Assembly (NCBI GenBank): GCA_963677915.2
Contig: CAXXGE010000038.1
Coordinates: 1 to 64,000, forward strand
DNA: 64,000 nt
Origin: G963677915 sp963677915
GTDB lineage: Bacteria > Bacillota > Clostridia > Lachnospirales > Vallitaleaceae
Direction: 5' to 3'
The translations under genes and the position numbers were made by a program. This document shows, piece after piece, positions 8,993-16,616 of this stretch; position 1 is the first letter of the stretch, and every line of letters begins with the position of its first letter. The notes under the pieces are model-generated. The model ran no database searches. It had not been told where the DNA came from and saw only the letters and a list, made by a program, of their open reading frames with translations.

Positions 8993-9295
8993 ATGACAGA
9001 AAAAGAACTAGAGCAAATGCTCGTCAGGGAAGTAAGAAGACAAGGTGGGAGAGCTTATAAGTTTATCTCCCCTGGTATAAATGGCGTGCCTGACAGACTG
9101 CTGCTACTCCCTGATGGTATAGCCGGGTTTGTGGAGGTCAAAGCGCCTGGAAGGAAATTAAGGCCGAATCAGGTAAAGCGAAAAGGAGAGTTGGAGTCAC
9201 TAGGGTTTTTGGTTTACATCCTAGATGACCCGGAAAAGATTGGAGGTGTGATTGATGGGATTGCAAGAAGAGAGAATAAAATATCATCCACATAA
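8993..9295 (+). CDS. VRR-NUC domain nuclease
   Basis: 100 residues covering a stand-alone VRR-NUC domain, a PD-(D/E)XK-type endonuclease common in phages. The core is visible as GVPDRLLLLPDG (catalytic Asp) followed by GFVEVKAPG (E-x-K). Such proteins cleave branched or Holliday-type DNA. It overlaps the helicase gene start by 41 bases, so the two are likely co-translated. The start has an AGGGAGA ribosome site. Confidence 0.88.
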   Translation: MTEKELEQMLVREVRRQGGRAYKFISPGINGVPDRLLLLPDGIAGFVEVKAPGRKLRPNQVKRKGELESLGFLVYILDDPEKIGGVIDGIARRENKISST

Positions 9296-10637
9296 GTACC
9301 AGGAGCATTCAACGCAGTTCATTCTGGAGAACAAGGCAGCTGGTTTGTTTCTGGAATGCGGACTAGGCAAGAGCGTGATCACTTTAACGGCTATCGAGGA
9401 ACTGATGCATAACCGGTTTGAAGTGTCGAAAGTGCTGGTCATAGCACCACTTCGAGTGGCAAGCACAACCTGGCCTGATGAGGTGGCTAAGTGGGAGCAT
9501 CTTAAGGATCTCAAGGTTTCATCCATTATAGCGAATAGAAAAGCCAGAATGGCAGCTTTGTTCACTAAAGTGAATATCTACACCATCAACCGTGAAAACG
9601 TGCCGTGGCTCGTGGAGCACTATAAGAACGACTGGCCATTTGACATGGTGGTGATTGATGAGCTGTCAAGCTTCAAGTCCCCATCGGCCAAACGGTTCAA
9701 GGCGCTCAAGAAAGTCAGGCACAAGATCAAACGGATTGTGGGACTTACTGGTACACCTGCACCCAACGGTCTGCTTGATATCTGGAGTCAGATCTACCTG
9801 CTGGATGGTGGAGAGAGGCTTGGCAGGACCTTCAGTGGATACCGTAGCAGGTACTTTCATCCAAGGCGGTATGTGAATGGTGGCATTCCTACTGACTATG
9901 GCATCAACGAGGGTGCTGAGGAGAGAATCTATGGGTTGATATCAGATATTTGTATTAGTATGAAAGCGTTGGATCATCTGAAGATGCCAGAGGTTGTTTA
10001 CAACAACATAGAGGTTCATCTATCAGAGAATGAGATGCAGCTTTACAAAAAGCTGGAAAGAGATCTTCTCTTGCCACTTGAGAACAGTGACATTGATGCA
10101 GCCAATGCAGCGGTCTTGGCGAACAAGCTGCTTCAGATGGCAGGTGGCGCGGTCTATGACGAGTTCGGCGATGTGAAGAGAATTCATGACAGGAAACTGG
10201 ATGCTCTGGAGGACTTGATCGAGGCAGCCAATGGCAAGCCGGTTCTCATTTATTACGCTTACAAGCATGAAAGGGAGCGAATCATGGAGAGGTTTGTTGC
10301 AGAAGATATCAAGACGACAGAGGACATCGCCAAGTGGAATAGTGGCGAGATTAAGGTAGCCCTTAGCCATCCGGCTTCTGCGGGACATGGTCTTAATCTG
10401 CAAGAGGGCGGCAATACCATCATCTGGTTCGGGCTGCCTTGGAGCCTTGAGCTCTATCCGCAGGCCAATGCAAGGCTGTGGCGCCAAGGACAGAAGAACA
10501 CGGTGGTCATCCACCACATCTTGGCTAAAGATACAATCGACCAGAAAGTCATGAGAGCACTTGAAGACAAAGACACCGGCCAAACCGCACTGATTGATGC
10601 GGTGAAGGCAAGACTGAAAGAGAATGGAGGAAGATGA
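9255..10637 (+). CDS. SNF2-type DEAD-like helicase
   Basis: 460 residues from the ATG at 9255, preceded by GGAGG; a TTG three bases upstream is less likely. It is an SF2/SNF2-type ATPase: Walker A LECGLGKS at about residue 33, DEAx-type box VVIDELSS, motif III LTGTPAPNG, and C-terminal motifs SAGHGLNLQEGG and QANARLWRQGQ. These phage helicases accompany VRR-NUC nucleases in replication modules and probably remodel branched DNA. The start overlaps the nuclease gene. Confidence 0.9.
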   Translation: MGLQEERIKYHPHKYQEHSTQFILENKAAGLFLECGLGKSVITLTAIEELMHNRFEVSKVLVIAPLRVASTTWPDEVAKWEHLKDLKVSSIIANRKARMAALFTKVNIYTINRENVPWLVEHYKNDWPFDMVVIDELSSFKSPSAKRFKALKKVRHKIKRIVGLTGTPAPNGLLDIWSQIYLLDGGERLGRTFSGYRSRYFHPRRYVNGGIPTDYGINEGAEERIYGLISDICISMKALDHLKMPEVVYNNIEVHLSENEMQLYKKLERDLLLPLENSDIDAANAAVLANKLLQMAGGAVYDEFGDVKRIHDRKLDALEDLIEAANGKPVLIYYAYKHERERIMERFVAEDIKTTEDIAKWNSGEIKVALSHPASAGHGLNLQEGGNTIIWFGLPWSLELYPQANARLWRQGQKNTVVIHHILAKDTIDQKVMRALEDKDTGQTALIDAVKARLKENGGR

Positions 10638-10638
10638 A

Positions 10639-11064
10639 ATGAATAGAGAATATTGTAACCCGGAAGGTTATCCGGATCCAACTGCATTTCATGCGGTAAA
10701 CGTGGTCATGAAAGAGGAAAAGAGAAAGAAGAAGCTGGTATTTATCTGCAGTCCGTATGCAGGAGATATCAAAAGGAATGTAGCTAGGGCAAGAAGGTAT
10801 GGCAGATTCGCTGTTTGTAAGAAGGCTATACCAATTGTCCCACATCTGATGTACCCACAATTTCTGACAGAAGACATTCCTACTGAGAGGGCCCTGGGGC
10901 TTAAAATGGGATTGGCACTGTTATCCAGATGTCATGAGCTTTGGGTATTTGGAGATACGATCTCAAGTGGTATGGAAACAGAAATCAAGAAAGCCCGGCT
11001 ATGGAGGATTCCAATCAGGTATTTCACGATTATGTGTGAAGAGAAGGAAGGTGAGTTGGGATGA
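10639..11064 (+). CDS. DUF4406-like phage protein
   Basis: 141 residues. The core LVFICSPYAGDIKRNVARAR followed by LMYPQFLTEDIPTERALGL and ELWVFGDTISSGME is typical of DUF4406, which is related to nucleoside 2-deoxyribosyltransferases and nucleotide-binding Rossmann-like domains. Its substrate in phages is not known. The ATG at 10639 is chosen because GGAGG lies eight bases upstream; the in-frame ATG at 10624 overlaps the helicase end and lacks a site. Confidence 0.72.
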   Translation: MNREYCNPEGYPDPTAFHAVNVVMKEEKRKKKLVFICSPYAGDIKRNVARARRYGRFAVCKKAIPIVPHLMYPQFLTEDIPTERALGLKMGLALLSRCHELWVFGDTISSGMETEIKKARLWRIPIRYFTIMCEEKEGELG

Positions 11065-11321
11065 TGACGGATTGTTTTGCATATATGAAAAGCGGTTGTA
11101 GAGTGCTTAATGTTAGAAAATGTGAAGGAAAAAGTTGTCCATTCATGAAAACGAAGGAGCAGTTGGAAGAAAATCGATTGAAGGTGATGAAACGGATCAG
11201 GTCACTTGACGATGACGTGGTGAGGTACATTATCGAAACTTACTATGGCGGTAAGATGGAGCTGTTAAGTGAAAGGGGGAAAGCGGATGGACATAAAAAA
11301 ATACCTGTCGCAAACTGTTAG
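11061..11321 (+). CDS. Small cysteine-bearing phage protein
   Basis: 86 residues, ATGA-coupled to the previous gene. The N-terminal part has spaced cysteines (MTDCFAYMKSGCRVLNVRKC, then another Cys), suggesting a small zinc-binding fold. The rest is helical and ends around YIIETYYGGKM. Similar small proteins sit just before sigma-like late regulators in Firmicutes siphophages. The function is not known to me. The last residues overlap the start of the next gene. Confidence 0.65.
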   Translation: MMTDCFAYMKSGCRVLNVRKCEGKSCPFMKTKEQLEENRLKVMKRIRSLDDDVVRYIIETYYGGKMELLSERGKADGHKKIPVANC

Positions 11322-11709
11322 GCTCGACCAATTGATTGACTGCAAGATATCTGAGCTTGGAAAGCTAAGAAATCTGGCAATGAAGATGAATGCTAACTTC
11401 ACGCCGGATAAGATTATGGGCGGTAAGGAAGAAGTAAGCCGAATGGAAAGTATTCTCGTTAAGGTCATTGATCTTGAGAGGGAAGTAGATGCTGATATCG
11501 ATAGGTTGGTTGATCTAAAGAAAAGCATCCTAGACACTATAGATAAAATTAATGATCCAGATCAACAGCTTATCCTTAGGATGCGATATGTCAGGGGTGA
11601 AAGATGGGATGATATTGCACAGGCACTAAGAGTGAATAAGCGATGGGTGTTTCGATTACATGAAAGGGCTCTAAAAGAATTTGAGAAGAATTTGCAAGAA
11701 GCCACTTAA
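11287..11709 (+). CDS. DUF1492/ArpU-type late transcription regulator
   Basis: 140 residues with GGGGG before the ATG at 11287. The N-terminal half is coiled-coil-like. The C-terminal half, DPDQQLILRMRYVRGERWDD then VNKRWVFRLHERALKE, is a sigma-70 region 4-like HTH as in DUF1492/ArpU/RinA-type phage proteins that switch on late genes. It is the last early gene and is followed directly by a promoter-terminator module, so it probably acts on late transcription from that point. That action is inferred from family and position. Confidence 0.78.
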   Translation: MDIKKYLSQTVRLDQLIDCKISELGKLRNLAMKMNANFTPDKIMGGKEEVSRMESILVKVIDLEREVDADIDRLVDLKKSILDTIDKINDPDQQLILRMRYVRGERWDDIAQALRVNKRWVFRLHERALKEFEKNLQEAT

Positions 11710-11763
11710 AACTACTGACAACCACCCACTCCTGTATGTTATGATATACTTGTAAAAATTTAA
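11689..11763. repeat. Repeat copy A: end of late regulator plus promoter-like segment
   Basis: This segment recurs, diverged but clearly related, at 13329-13404. It includes the last codons of the DUF1492 gene (AATTTGCAAGAAGCCACTTA), a -35-like CTGACA and a -10-like TATGATATACTT, and is followed by a terminator. The two copies bracket the accessory gene at 11902-13317. This points to insertion or duplication around a late-promoter region. Confidence 0.7.
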
Positions 11764-11783
11764 GGATATTGATGATGCACAGA

Positions 11784-11809
11784 AGCTCCGGTACAGCCGG
11801 GGCTTTTTC
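11784..11809 (+). terminator. Terminator downstream of promoter-like repeat A
   Basis: AGCTCCGG (11784-11791) pairs with CCGGGGCT (11797-11804) around TACAG, followed by TTTTT. It lies about 40-60 bases after the promoter-like segment, so transcripts starting there should stop early unless antitermination occurs. Confidence 0.75.
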
Positions 11810-11901
11810 TATGCAACAAGATGCCCCTTTGCTTATTTTTGTGCTAATATAGAAATAGAGTTCATACTTGGAATTTGGGTATGTATTAGAGGGTGCTTGT
11901 C

Positions 11902-13317
11902 GTGAAAAGTAAATTATCCAAATCAAAAAAGAAGTTGATAGATAAGCTGGTTAGAATTGCAAATCCTAGAATGTGGCATGAACATAAAGATAATAACTTA
12001 AGCACGTACATTCAACTTACGAATGACATTGCTACAGACATTATTGGCTGGGACAGTCCAGGCAAATGTTATCAGTATATTGAGACTTCGGGACGAGCAA
12101 TCGATGATAATATAAGACATTTGGAGTCTATAGATTTGGATACTGTGATGGCAACGCTCATTTGCATACATAGGGAGCAGTACTGGAGTGATTACCATGA
12201 TACGATTACACCAAGAATTGATTCCGGACAGGTGCAGAAACTTACTCTCAGACTTGTAAAACTACTTGGCGTGAATTCGAAGAATGGAGGCAATATGTCA
12301 AACATACATTATTTTCCAAGATATTCGCAAAAAGAGAATATGGTCACAAATAGTACACTTTTGCTCTTTAGTAGACTATATAATAACAGTACGGATAAAT
12401 TTAGAAGATTTATCAATGCGATAATTGAAGAAAGTGGCTTAATGCTTGATACTATTGTCCAGTTCAAGCAGCAATATAAAATAGCTGGAGGTACTACACC
12501 TGATGGTGTAATTGAGCAAGAAAGCTTTAAAGTGGTGATTGAAACGAAGCTATATGGACATCAATCAATAGCTCAAATAAAAGGACATTTGAGTGCGTTT
12601 GAGAATGAAGATAAGAAGGTCTTTTTATGGATTAATAAAGACCCAATCACACCGGCTTACCATCAAGACATCCTAGACGCAATTAATAATAGTGGGAAAA
12701 AAGATATCGGTTTTGCTTCTACTACGTTCAAAGAGATTTGCAGCAACTTTAGAGATGTGATTGAAGTCTTTGATGTAGAAATGAATGCTTTGATTGAGGA
12801 CTATGAAGCATTTTGTAATGAGAGTGGATTAATTGAGAATATCGATTCGAGAATCAGAGTAGTCTTAACGGGTCATACCTATGATCAGAACTTGCAGTAT
12901 AGTATGTACTATCAGCCTCAAGATAGAGGTTATCAGTCAACTAAATATATAGGTTTATATAGAAATAAAAAAGTAAATGCAATTGGGGAAATTACATGTA
13001 TCGTAGATGCGCATTATGATATAAATAATAATAAGTGCGTAATTGATGAGATTATTGAAGGACAACCTCCGGCTGATTTTGAAACAACAATAGCCGATAC
13101 TTATACAGAAAGTCATGCTAAATATGGCTATCTATTAACGGATCTGAGAAGATACTTTTTCGTTGATGGATATTCTAAGACAGAATTTATAAAGAATACA
13201 AAAGGTGCTATTATGGGTACAAGGTACATTGATTTGTCTGAAATTAATGGGTATAGCAAATCTATGGGTGCAAAGGACATAGCACAACTTCTTAATGGAA
13301 AAATATGGGATGTTTGA
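11902..13317 (+). CDS. Accessory protein with PD-(D/E)XK nuclease-like domain, apparent two-part fusion
   Basis: 471 residues from GTG 11902, with GAGGG eight bases upstream. Residues 1-130 recall DUF6508-type proteins (LDTVMATLICIHREQYWSDY); that is from memory and uncertain. From about residue 132 the sequence looks like a separate protein beginning MSNIHYFPRYSQKENMVTNS. It contains TPDGVIEQESFKVVIETKL, a PD...E-x-K nuclease signature. An internal GGAGG lies four bases before that ATG at 12295, so a second product may start there. The gene is AT-rich compared with its neighbours and is bracketed by repeated promoter-terminator segments, as expected for imported cargo. A defence or restriction-like role is possible but unproven. 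Confidence 0.7.
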   Translation: MKSKLSKSKKKLIDKLVRIANPRMWHEHKDNNLSTYIQLTNDIATDIIGWDSPGKCYQYIETSGRAIDDNIRHLESIDLDTVMATLICIHREQYWSDYHDTITPRIDSGQVQKLTLRLVKLLGVNSKNGGNMSNIHYFPRYSQKENMVTNSTLLLFSRLYNNSTDKFRRFINAIIEESGLMLDTIVQFKQQYKIAGGTTPDGVIEQESFKVVIETKLYGHQSIAQIKGHLSAFENEDKKVFLWINKDPITPAYHQDILDAINNSGKKDIGFASTTFKEICSNFRDVIEVFDVEMNALIEDYEAFCNESGLIENIDSRIRVVLTGHTYDQNLQYSMYYQPQDRGYQSTKYIGLYRNKKVNAIGEITCIVDAHYDINNNKCVIDEIIEGQPPADFETTIADTYTESHAKYGYLLTDLRRYFFVDGYSKTEFIKNTKGAIMGTRYIDLSEINGYSKSMGAKDIAQLLNGKIWDV

Positions 13318-13328
13318 TTCTTTGTAAT

Positions 13329-13404
13329 AATTTGCAAGAAGCCACTTAAAGCCTCTTACAACCACCTACCCCTGCGTGTTATGATATACTTGTAAAAATA
13401 TAGG
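13329..13404. repeat. Repeat copy B of the promoter-like segment
   Basis: This is the counterpart of 11689-11763. It shares TTTGCAAGAAGCCACTTAAA and TTATGATATACTTGTAAAAA almost base for base, with scattered substitutions between. Here the piece of regulator coding sequence has no gene around it, so this copy is the derived one or marks the right edge of an insertion. Confidence 0.7.
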
Positions 13405-13417
13405 GATAACCAAACAG

Positions 13418-13440
13418 CTCCGGATGTACCGGAGCTTTCA
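13418..13440 (+). terminator. Terminator downstream of promoter-like repeat B
   Basis: AGCTCCGG and CCGGAGCT form an 8-bp perfect stem around ATGTA, followed by a short T-tract. It is the equivalent of the hairpin at 11784-11804, with loop and flanks diverged. Confidence 0.65.
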
Positions 13441-13793
13441 TTATACCCAGACCATAGGATTTACAGATATTTCCAGTACGGGGAGCAACTCCTAAAAATG
13501 GGAATAATTTCAGTATTGTAATGATTTTTATTGTATGTTACTATACGTGAGTGGCATGGTTATCCCCTCATGTGTCTTTACACAACCTAAACCGTGTCAT
13601 ACCCTTATTAATTATTTATAATCTCCCCAGCAAAGGATCTCTTCGGAGGTCCTTTGTGTTTATCGGATTTACTCGATAAAAAATGAAATGGTTTTATGAT
13701 GATTCCAGGTAAGCAATTCATATATGATATAATGTTTTTGTTCAAGGCTTTGATACTATTAGATTTTATAGTAAGAAAGGGTATAAATACAAA
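13441..13793. other. AT-rich intergenic stretch
   Basis: No convincing ORF lies between repeat B and the HEPN-like gene. The only clear structure is a UUCG-capped terminator hairpin at 13632-13655. A possible -10 (TATAAT near 13728) precedes the next gene. Confidence 0.4.
13632..13660 (+). terminator. UUCG-capped terminator hairpin
   Basis: AAAGGATCTC (13632-13641) and GAGGTCCTTT (13646-13655) form ten pairs, one of them G-U, closed by a C(UUCG)G tetraloop, the most stable common RNA cap. A short T-rich tail follows. It has no nearby upstream gene of its own. Confidence 0.65.
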
Positions 13794-14384
13794 ATGGAGA
13801 AAATTAACAGAAATAGATTCTATATTGCTGAACAGTATATCCAAGCATCAAAGAATTTGATACAGGGAATGCTTGATAAAAACAACCCTCAATTTATTAT
13901 TTCTGATGAAGATATAACAGATGATGATTTTGAAAAATACTTAAAATACAGTAGTCAGAAAATTATTCTACCTGCATTATTCTGCCTTTATCAGGGCATT
14001 GAACTAATATTAAAAGGGTTTGTCAATATGGTGCAAAATAATAAAGGTAGTCACGATGCAGAAAAACTATGTAAAGAGTTTTCGAAGTATTATGTTGATG
14101 AGACTGAATTGCAAGATTTGTTTAATAAGTTTATATTTACACCAGTCACATTCATTGAAGAATATAAAGCTGAGAATAATATAAAAAAGACAAAAGACTT
14201 ATACAATTCGTTACGGTACCCAGATTCAAATGCAGAGGATAGCATGCCGATTAATCATATGCAACTGAAGTATCCCAATGATGATATTTTTTTATCTCAA
14301 GTAAAGGAATTGATGCGGGATGTCGAAAAAATGATTAGACTATCAGTGATTTTGTTCCACAAGTCGGAAGAAGTAAATCAATAA
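13794..14384 (+). CDS. HEPN-like accessory protein
   Basis: 196 residues, AT-rich and mostly helical, lying alone between regulatory modules as lysogenic cargo genes do. The segment LYQGIELILKGFVNMVQNN recalls HEPN-fold proteins. The C-terminus carries R182-x6-H189 (RLSVILFH), matching the R-x4-6-H catalytic signature of HEPN ribonucleases. HEPN proteins often act in toxin-antitoxin and abortive-infection systems. No antitoxin partner such as an MNT nucleotidyltransferase is seen next to it. Both the family call and any toxic role are inference. A weak ribosome site (AAAGGGTA) precedes the ATG. Confidence 0.55.
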   Translation: MEKINRNRFYIAEQYIQASKNLIQGMLDKNNPQFIISDEDITDDDFEKYLKYSSQKIILPALFCLYQGIELILKGFVNMVQNNKGSHDAEKLCKEFSKYYVDETELQDLFNKFIFTPVTFIEEYKAENNIKKTKDLYNSLRYPDSNAEDSMPINHMQLKYPNDDIFLSQVKELMRDVEKMIRLSVILFHKSEEVNQ

Positions 14385-14491
14385 ACTATCAGAATATGGA
14401 TTATCGTATAGGTCCAATACGATAGACATTAAATACAACTTGAGTTGAAATGTTGATGGGTCCCTTTGTCATATTAATGGAGCTGTTGCTA

Positions 14492-14839
14492 ATGCCATCC
14501 AAACCAAAGAAGCCCTGCAGCCATCCAGGTTGTCCTAATCTGACACATGATCAGTACTGCGAGGAACATAAACAACTTCATGTCAGAAGAAGTTCTACCG
14601 AGCGTGGCTATGGACCCAAGTGGCAACGAGCACGAAAGCAATATCTCAAAGCTCATCCATTGTGTGTAAGATGCAAAGCTGATGGCAAGATGGTAAGAGC
14701 AACCGTTGTTGACCATATTGTGCCGCATCGTGGTGATGAGAAGTTGTTCTGGGATGAATCCAATTGGCAGGCACTCTGCAAGAGGTGTCATGATACAAAG
14801 ACGATGACCGAAGATAGAAATCAAGAATATAAATACTAA
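14492..14839 (+). CDS. HNH endonuclease (packaging-associated type)
   Basis: 115 residues. An N-terminal zinc knuckle (KPCSHPGCPNLTHDQYCEEH) is followed by RRSSTERGYGPKWQRARK, CVRC, and the HNH core VVDHIVPHRGD...NWQALCKRCHD. This is the phage HNH type encoded close to the terminase, which nicks DNA and assists cos cleavage by terminase. The ATG at 14492 gives the usual family N-terminus; longer in-frame starts (14450, 14477) add unconserved residues. Confidence 0.87.
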   Translation: MPSKPKKPCSHPGCPNLTHDQYCEEHKQLHVRRSSTERGYGPKWQRARKQYLKAHPLCVRCKADGKMVRATVVDHIVPHRGDEKLFWDESNWQALCKRCHDTKTMTEDRNQEYKY

Positions 14840-14897
14840 GGCTGGCCTTCATCATTTGATGGAGGTTTTTTTATGACCAAAATCAGGGGGTGCAACA

Positions 14898-16001
14898 GTG
14901 ATTTGTAAAGAATGTGGTAAATAGTACACCCCCAAGACAAAAGGAAGAAGGAACACCGGCTTTTGCTGCCGGAGTTGTTCTGATCGTTATCGTCACCGTC
15001 ATAAAGTGCCGAAATATACTAAGACGTGTGAACATTGCGGGAAAGTATATGCTACTACCAGTGCAAAACAAAAGTACTGTTCACGCAAGTGCTATGCGAA
15101 AACTAGTCCTGGAAGAACCGTTCATCATAAGCATTGTGAATATTGCAAGGAACCATTTGAAACACTCGATCCGAGACAGCGATTCTGCAGTAGTACATGT
15201 GGAAGTCGCGCAAACGCAGAAAAAATGCGTAGCTTTAAAATGTTAACGTGTGCTTACTGTGGTAAATCATATTACAGTGATCATCCAAAACGAAGCCGTT
15301 ACTGTTCAAAAGAGTGTCAATTAACTGCCCTACGTGAATTAGCAGACCAAAGGGCGCTGCGGCTGGAAGAGGATCGCCGGGCATCTCTTGAGAAAGTGTG
15401 TGCATACTGTGGAGACCACTTCACTGCAAAATACGCAATTCAAAAATATTGTAGTCATGCTTGTACCAAGAAGGTTCTTGCGGATGCAGAAAGAAAGAGA
15501 AATCGAGAAAACTATCAGCCAATCCGGTTTACTTGTAAGGAATGCGGAAAAGCTGCTACAGCTGAGTATGGTGATATGCATCGGATGTTTTGCTCAAGTA
15601 AATGTCAGAATACATATTTTAGCCGAATGTATTACATTAAGCGACAAGAACAAATCCAACGTGCTTATGTTGAACCGGTCAACGTGAAAAAAGTGTATCG
15701 CAAAGATAAGGGTGTCTGTCAAATATGTGGTTTGGAGGTGCCATTTGATACAAGTTCTTCAAATATTTGGGGAGCAACAGTTGATCACATTATCCCTTTG
15801 TCAAAAGGTGGTAAGCATTCACTAAGTAACTGTCAACTCGCTCACAGGATGTGTAATTCAATAAAGAGTGATATTGATGACGGCTTTGAGATTGATTGGG
15901 AAGTCCTGCTGAGTAGAGATGAAGAGCGATGGCAAGCAAAACTTGAGGAGTTGTTTTTTCAGCTCAATCGAGAACCTCATATGCTCGCTTCTAGGGGGTA
16001 G
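14898..16001 (+). pseudogene. Multi-zinc-knuckle HNH protein with early in-frame TAG
   Basis: The natural start appears to be GTG 14898, seven bases after CAGGGGG, but codon 9 (14922-14924) is TAG inside the first zinc knuckle (CKECGK, stop, YTPKTKGRR). Beyond it the frame is open for about 358 codons; a weaker GTG restart exists at 15006. The product has six CxxC...(Y/F)C-type knuckles in tandem and a C-terminal HNH domain (CQICGLEVP, then VDHIIPLSKGGKHSLSNC). The repeated knuckles suggest sequence-specific DNA binding coupled to cleavage. Whether it is dead, restarts internally or reads through the TAG cannot be told from sequence. Confidence 0.75.
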
Positions 16002-16095
16002 GGCGGAAGATATCGCTAGGAATCGTAAAATTTTAGGACCGCCGCATCCTCGAACGTTGATTTTCGCGTAATTTGATAAGGGGGGTCCCCATAAA
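15997..16095. other. Candidate packaging (cos) region
   Basis: A G-rich stretch (AGGGGGTAGGGCGG) at the end of the HNH gene is followed by GGACCGCCGC and GGGGGGTCCCC. The position beside HNH genes and upstream of terminase is where cos sites of HK97-like phages lie. No cohesive-end sequence can be demonstrated by eye. Confidence 0.3.
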
Positions 16096-16106
16096 TTGAT
16101 GAAGAA

Positions 16107-16155
16107 CAAGCCTTAAGCCAGTTAAGATGCGGCTTTGGGGCTTGTTTTGTTTTGC
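16107..16155 (+). terminator. Terminator-like hairpin downstream of the HNH gene
   Basis: AACAAGCC near 16107 pairs with GGCTTGTT near 16139, with an inner AAGCC/GGCTT helix, followed by TTGTTTTG. It lies just before the ribosome site of the next (broken) gene. Confidence 0.5.
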
Positions 16156-16177
16156 GCATTTTTAAGGAGGCGACGAC

Positions 16178-16610
16178 ATGACCGAGTATGAAAAACAGCA
16201 GATATTTGAGCTTCGTATGCAGGGTCTGGGATTCAAAGCGATTGCTGCAACGCTGGGTCTCACACGCGATCACGTCAGAACGCACTGCAAACGCAACGGT
16301 ACTTGGAGGTTCATCAACAGTCGTTGCGCTCAATGTCGAGGAGCAGATCAAACGGCAGCTGCTCTGCGCTACATTGTGGCAAGCCGATCGAGCAAAACGG
16401 CAAAGGACGCACGCCGCAAGTTCTGCTCTGACTTCTGTCGCCGGAGAGTGGTGGAATGAGCATCCGACAGAAAAGAAACATGAGCCCTAGAAGCAATATA
16501 CCATTTCACCTGTAAGCATTGTGGCAAAGAGTTTACAGGTCTATGGCAATAAACATCGGAAGTCTATTGTACTCACCGACTGCTACATTCTCAACCGAGG
16601 TTTTGGGAGG
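16178..16610 (+). pseudogene. HTH/zinc-knuckle phage protein broken by several frameshifts
   Basis: AAGGAGG precedes ATG 16178. The first 45 residues (EYEKQQIFELRMQGLGFKAI plus TLGLTRDHVRTHCKRN) are an HTH of a known small phage protein. The rest is readable only by switching frames: ALNVEEQIKRQLLCA, HCGKPIEQNGKGRT, RKFCSDFCRR, EWWNEHPTEKK, and YHFTCKHCGKEFT lie in different frames in the expected order. At least four single-base shifts occur within about 300 bases, with little other change. This is either a very young pseudogene or local sequence error. Confidence 0.7.
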
Positions 16611-16616
16611 ACGAAG

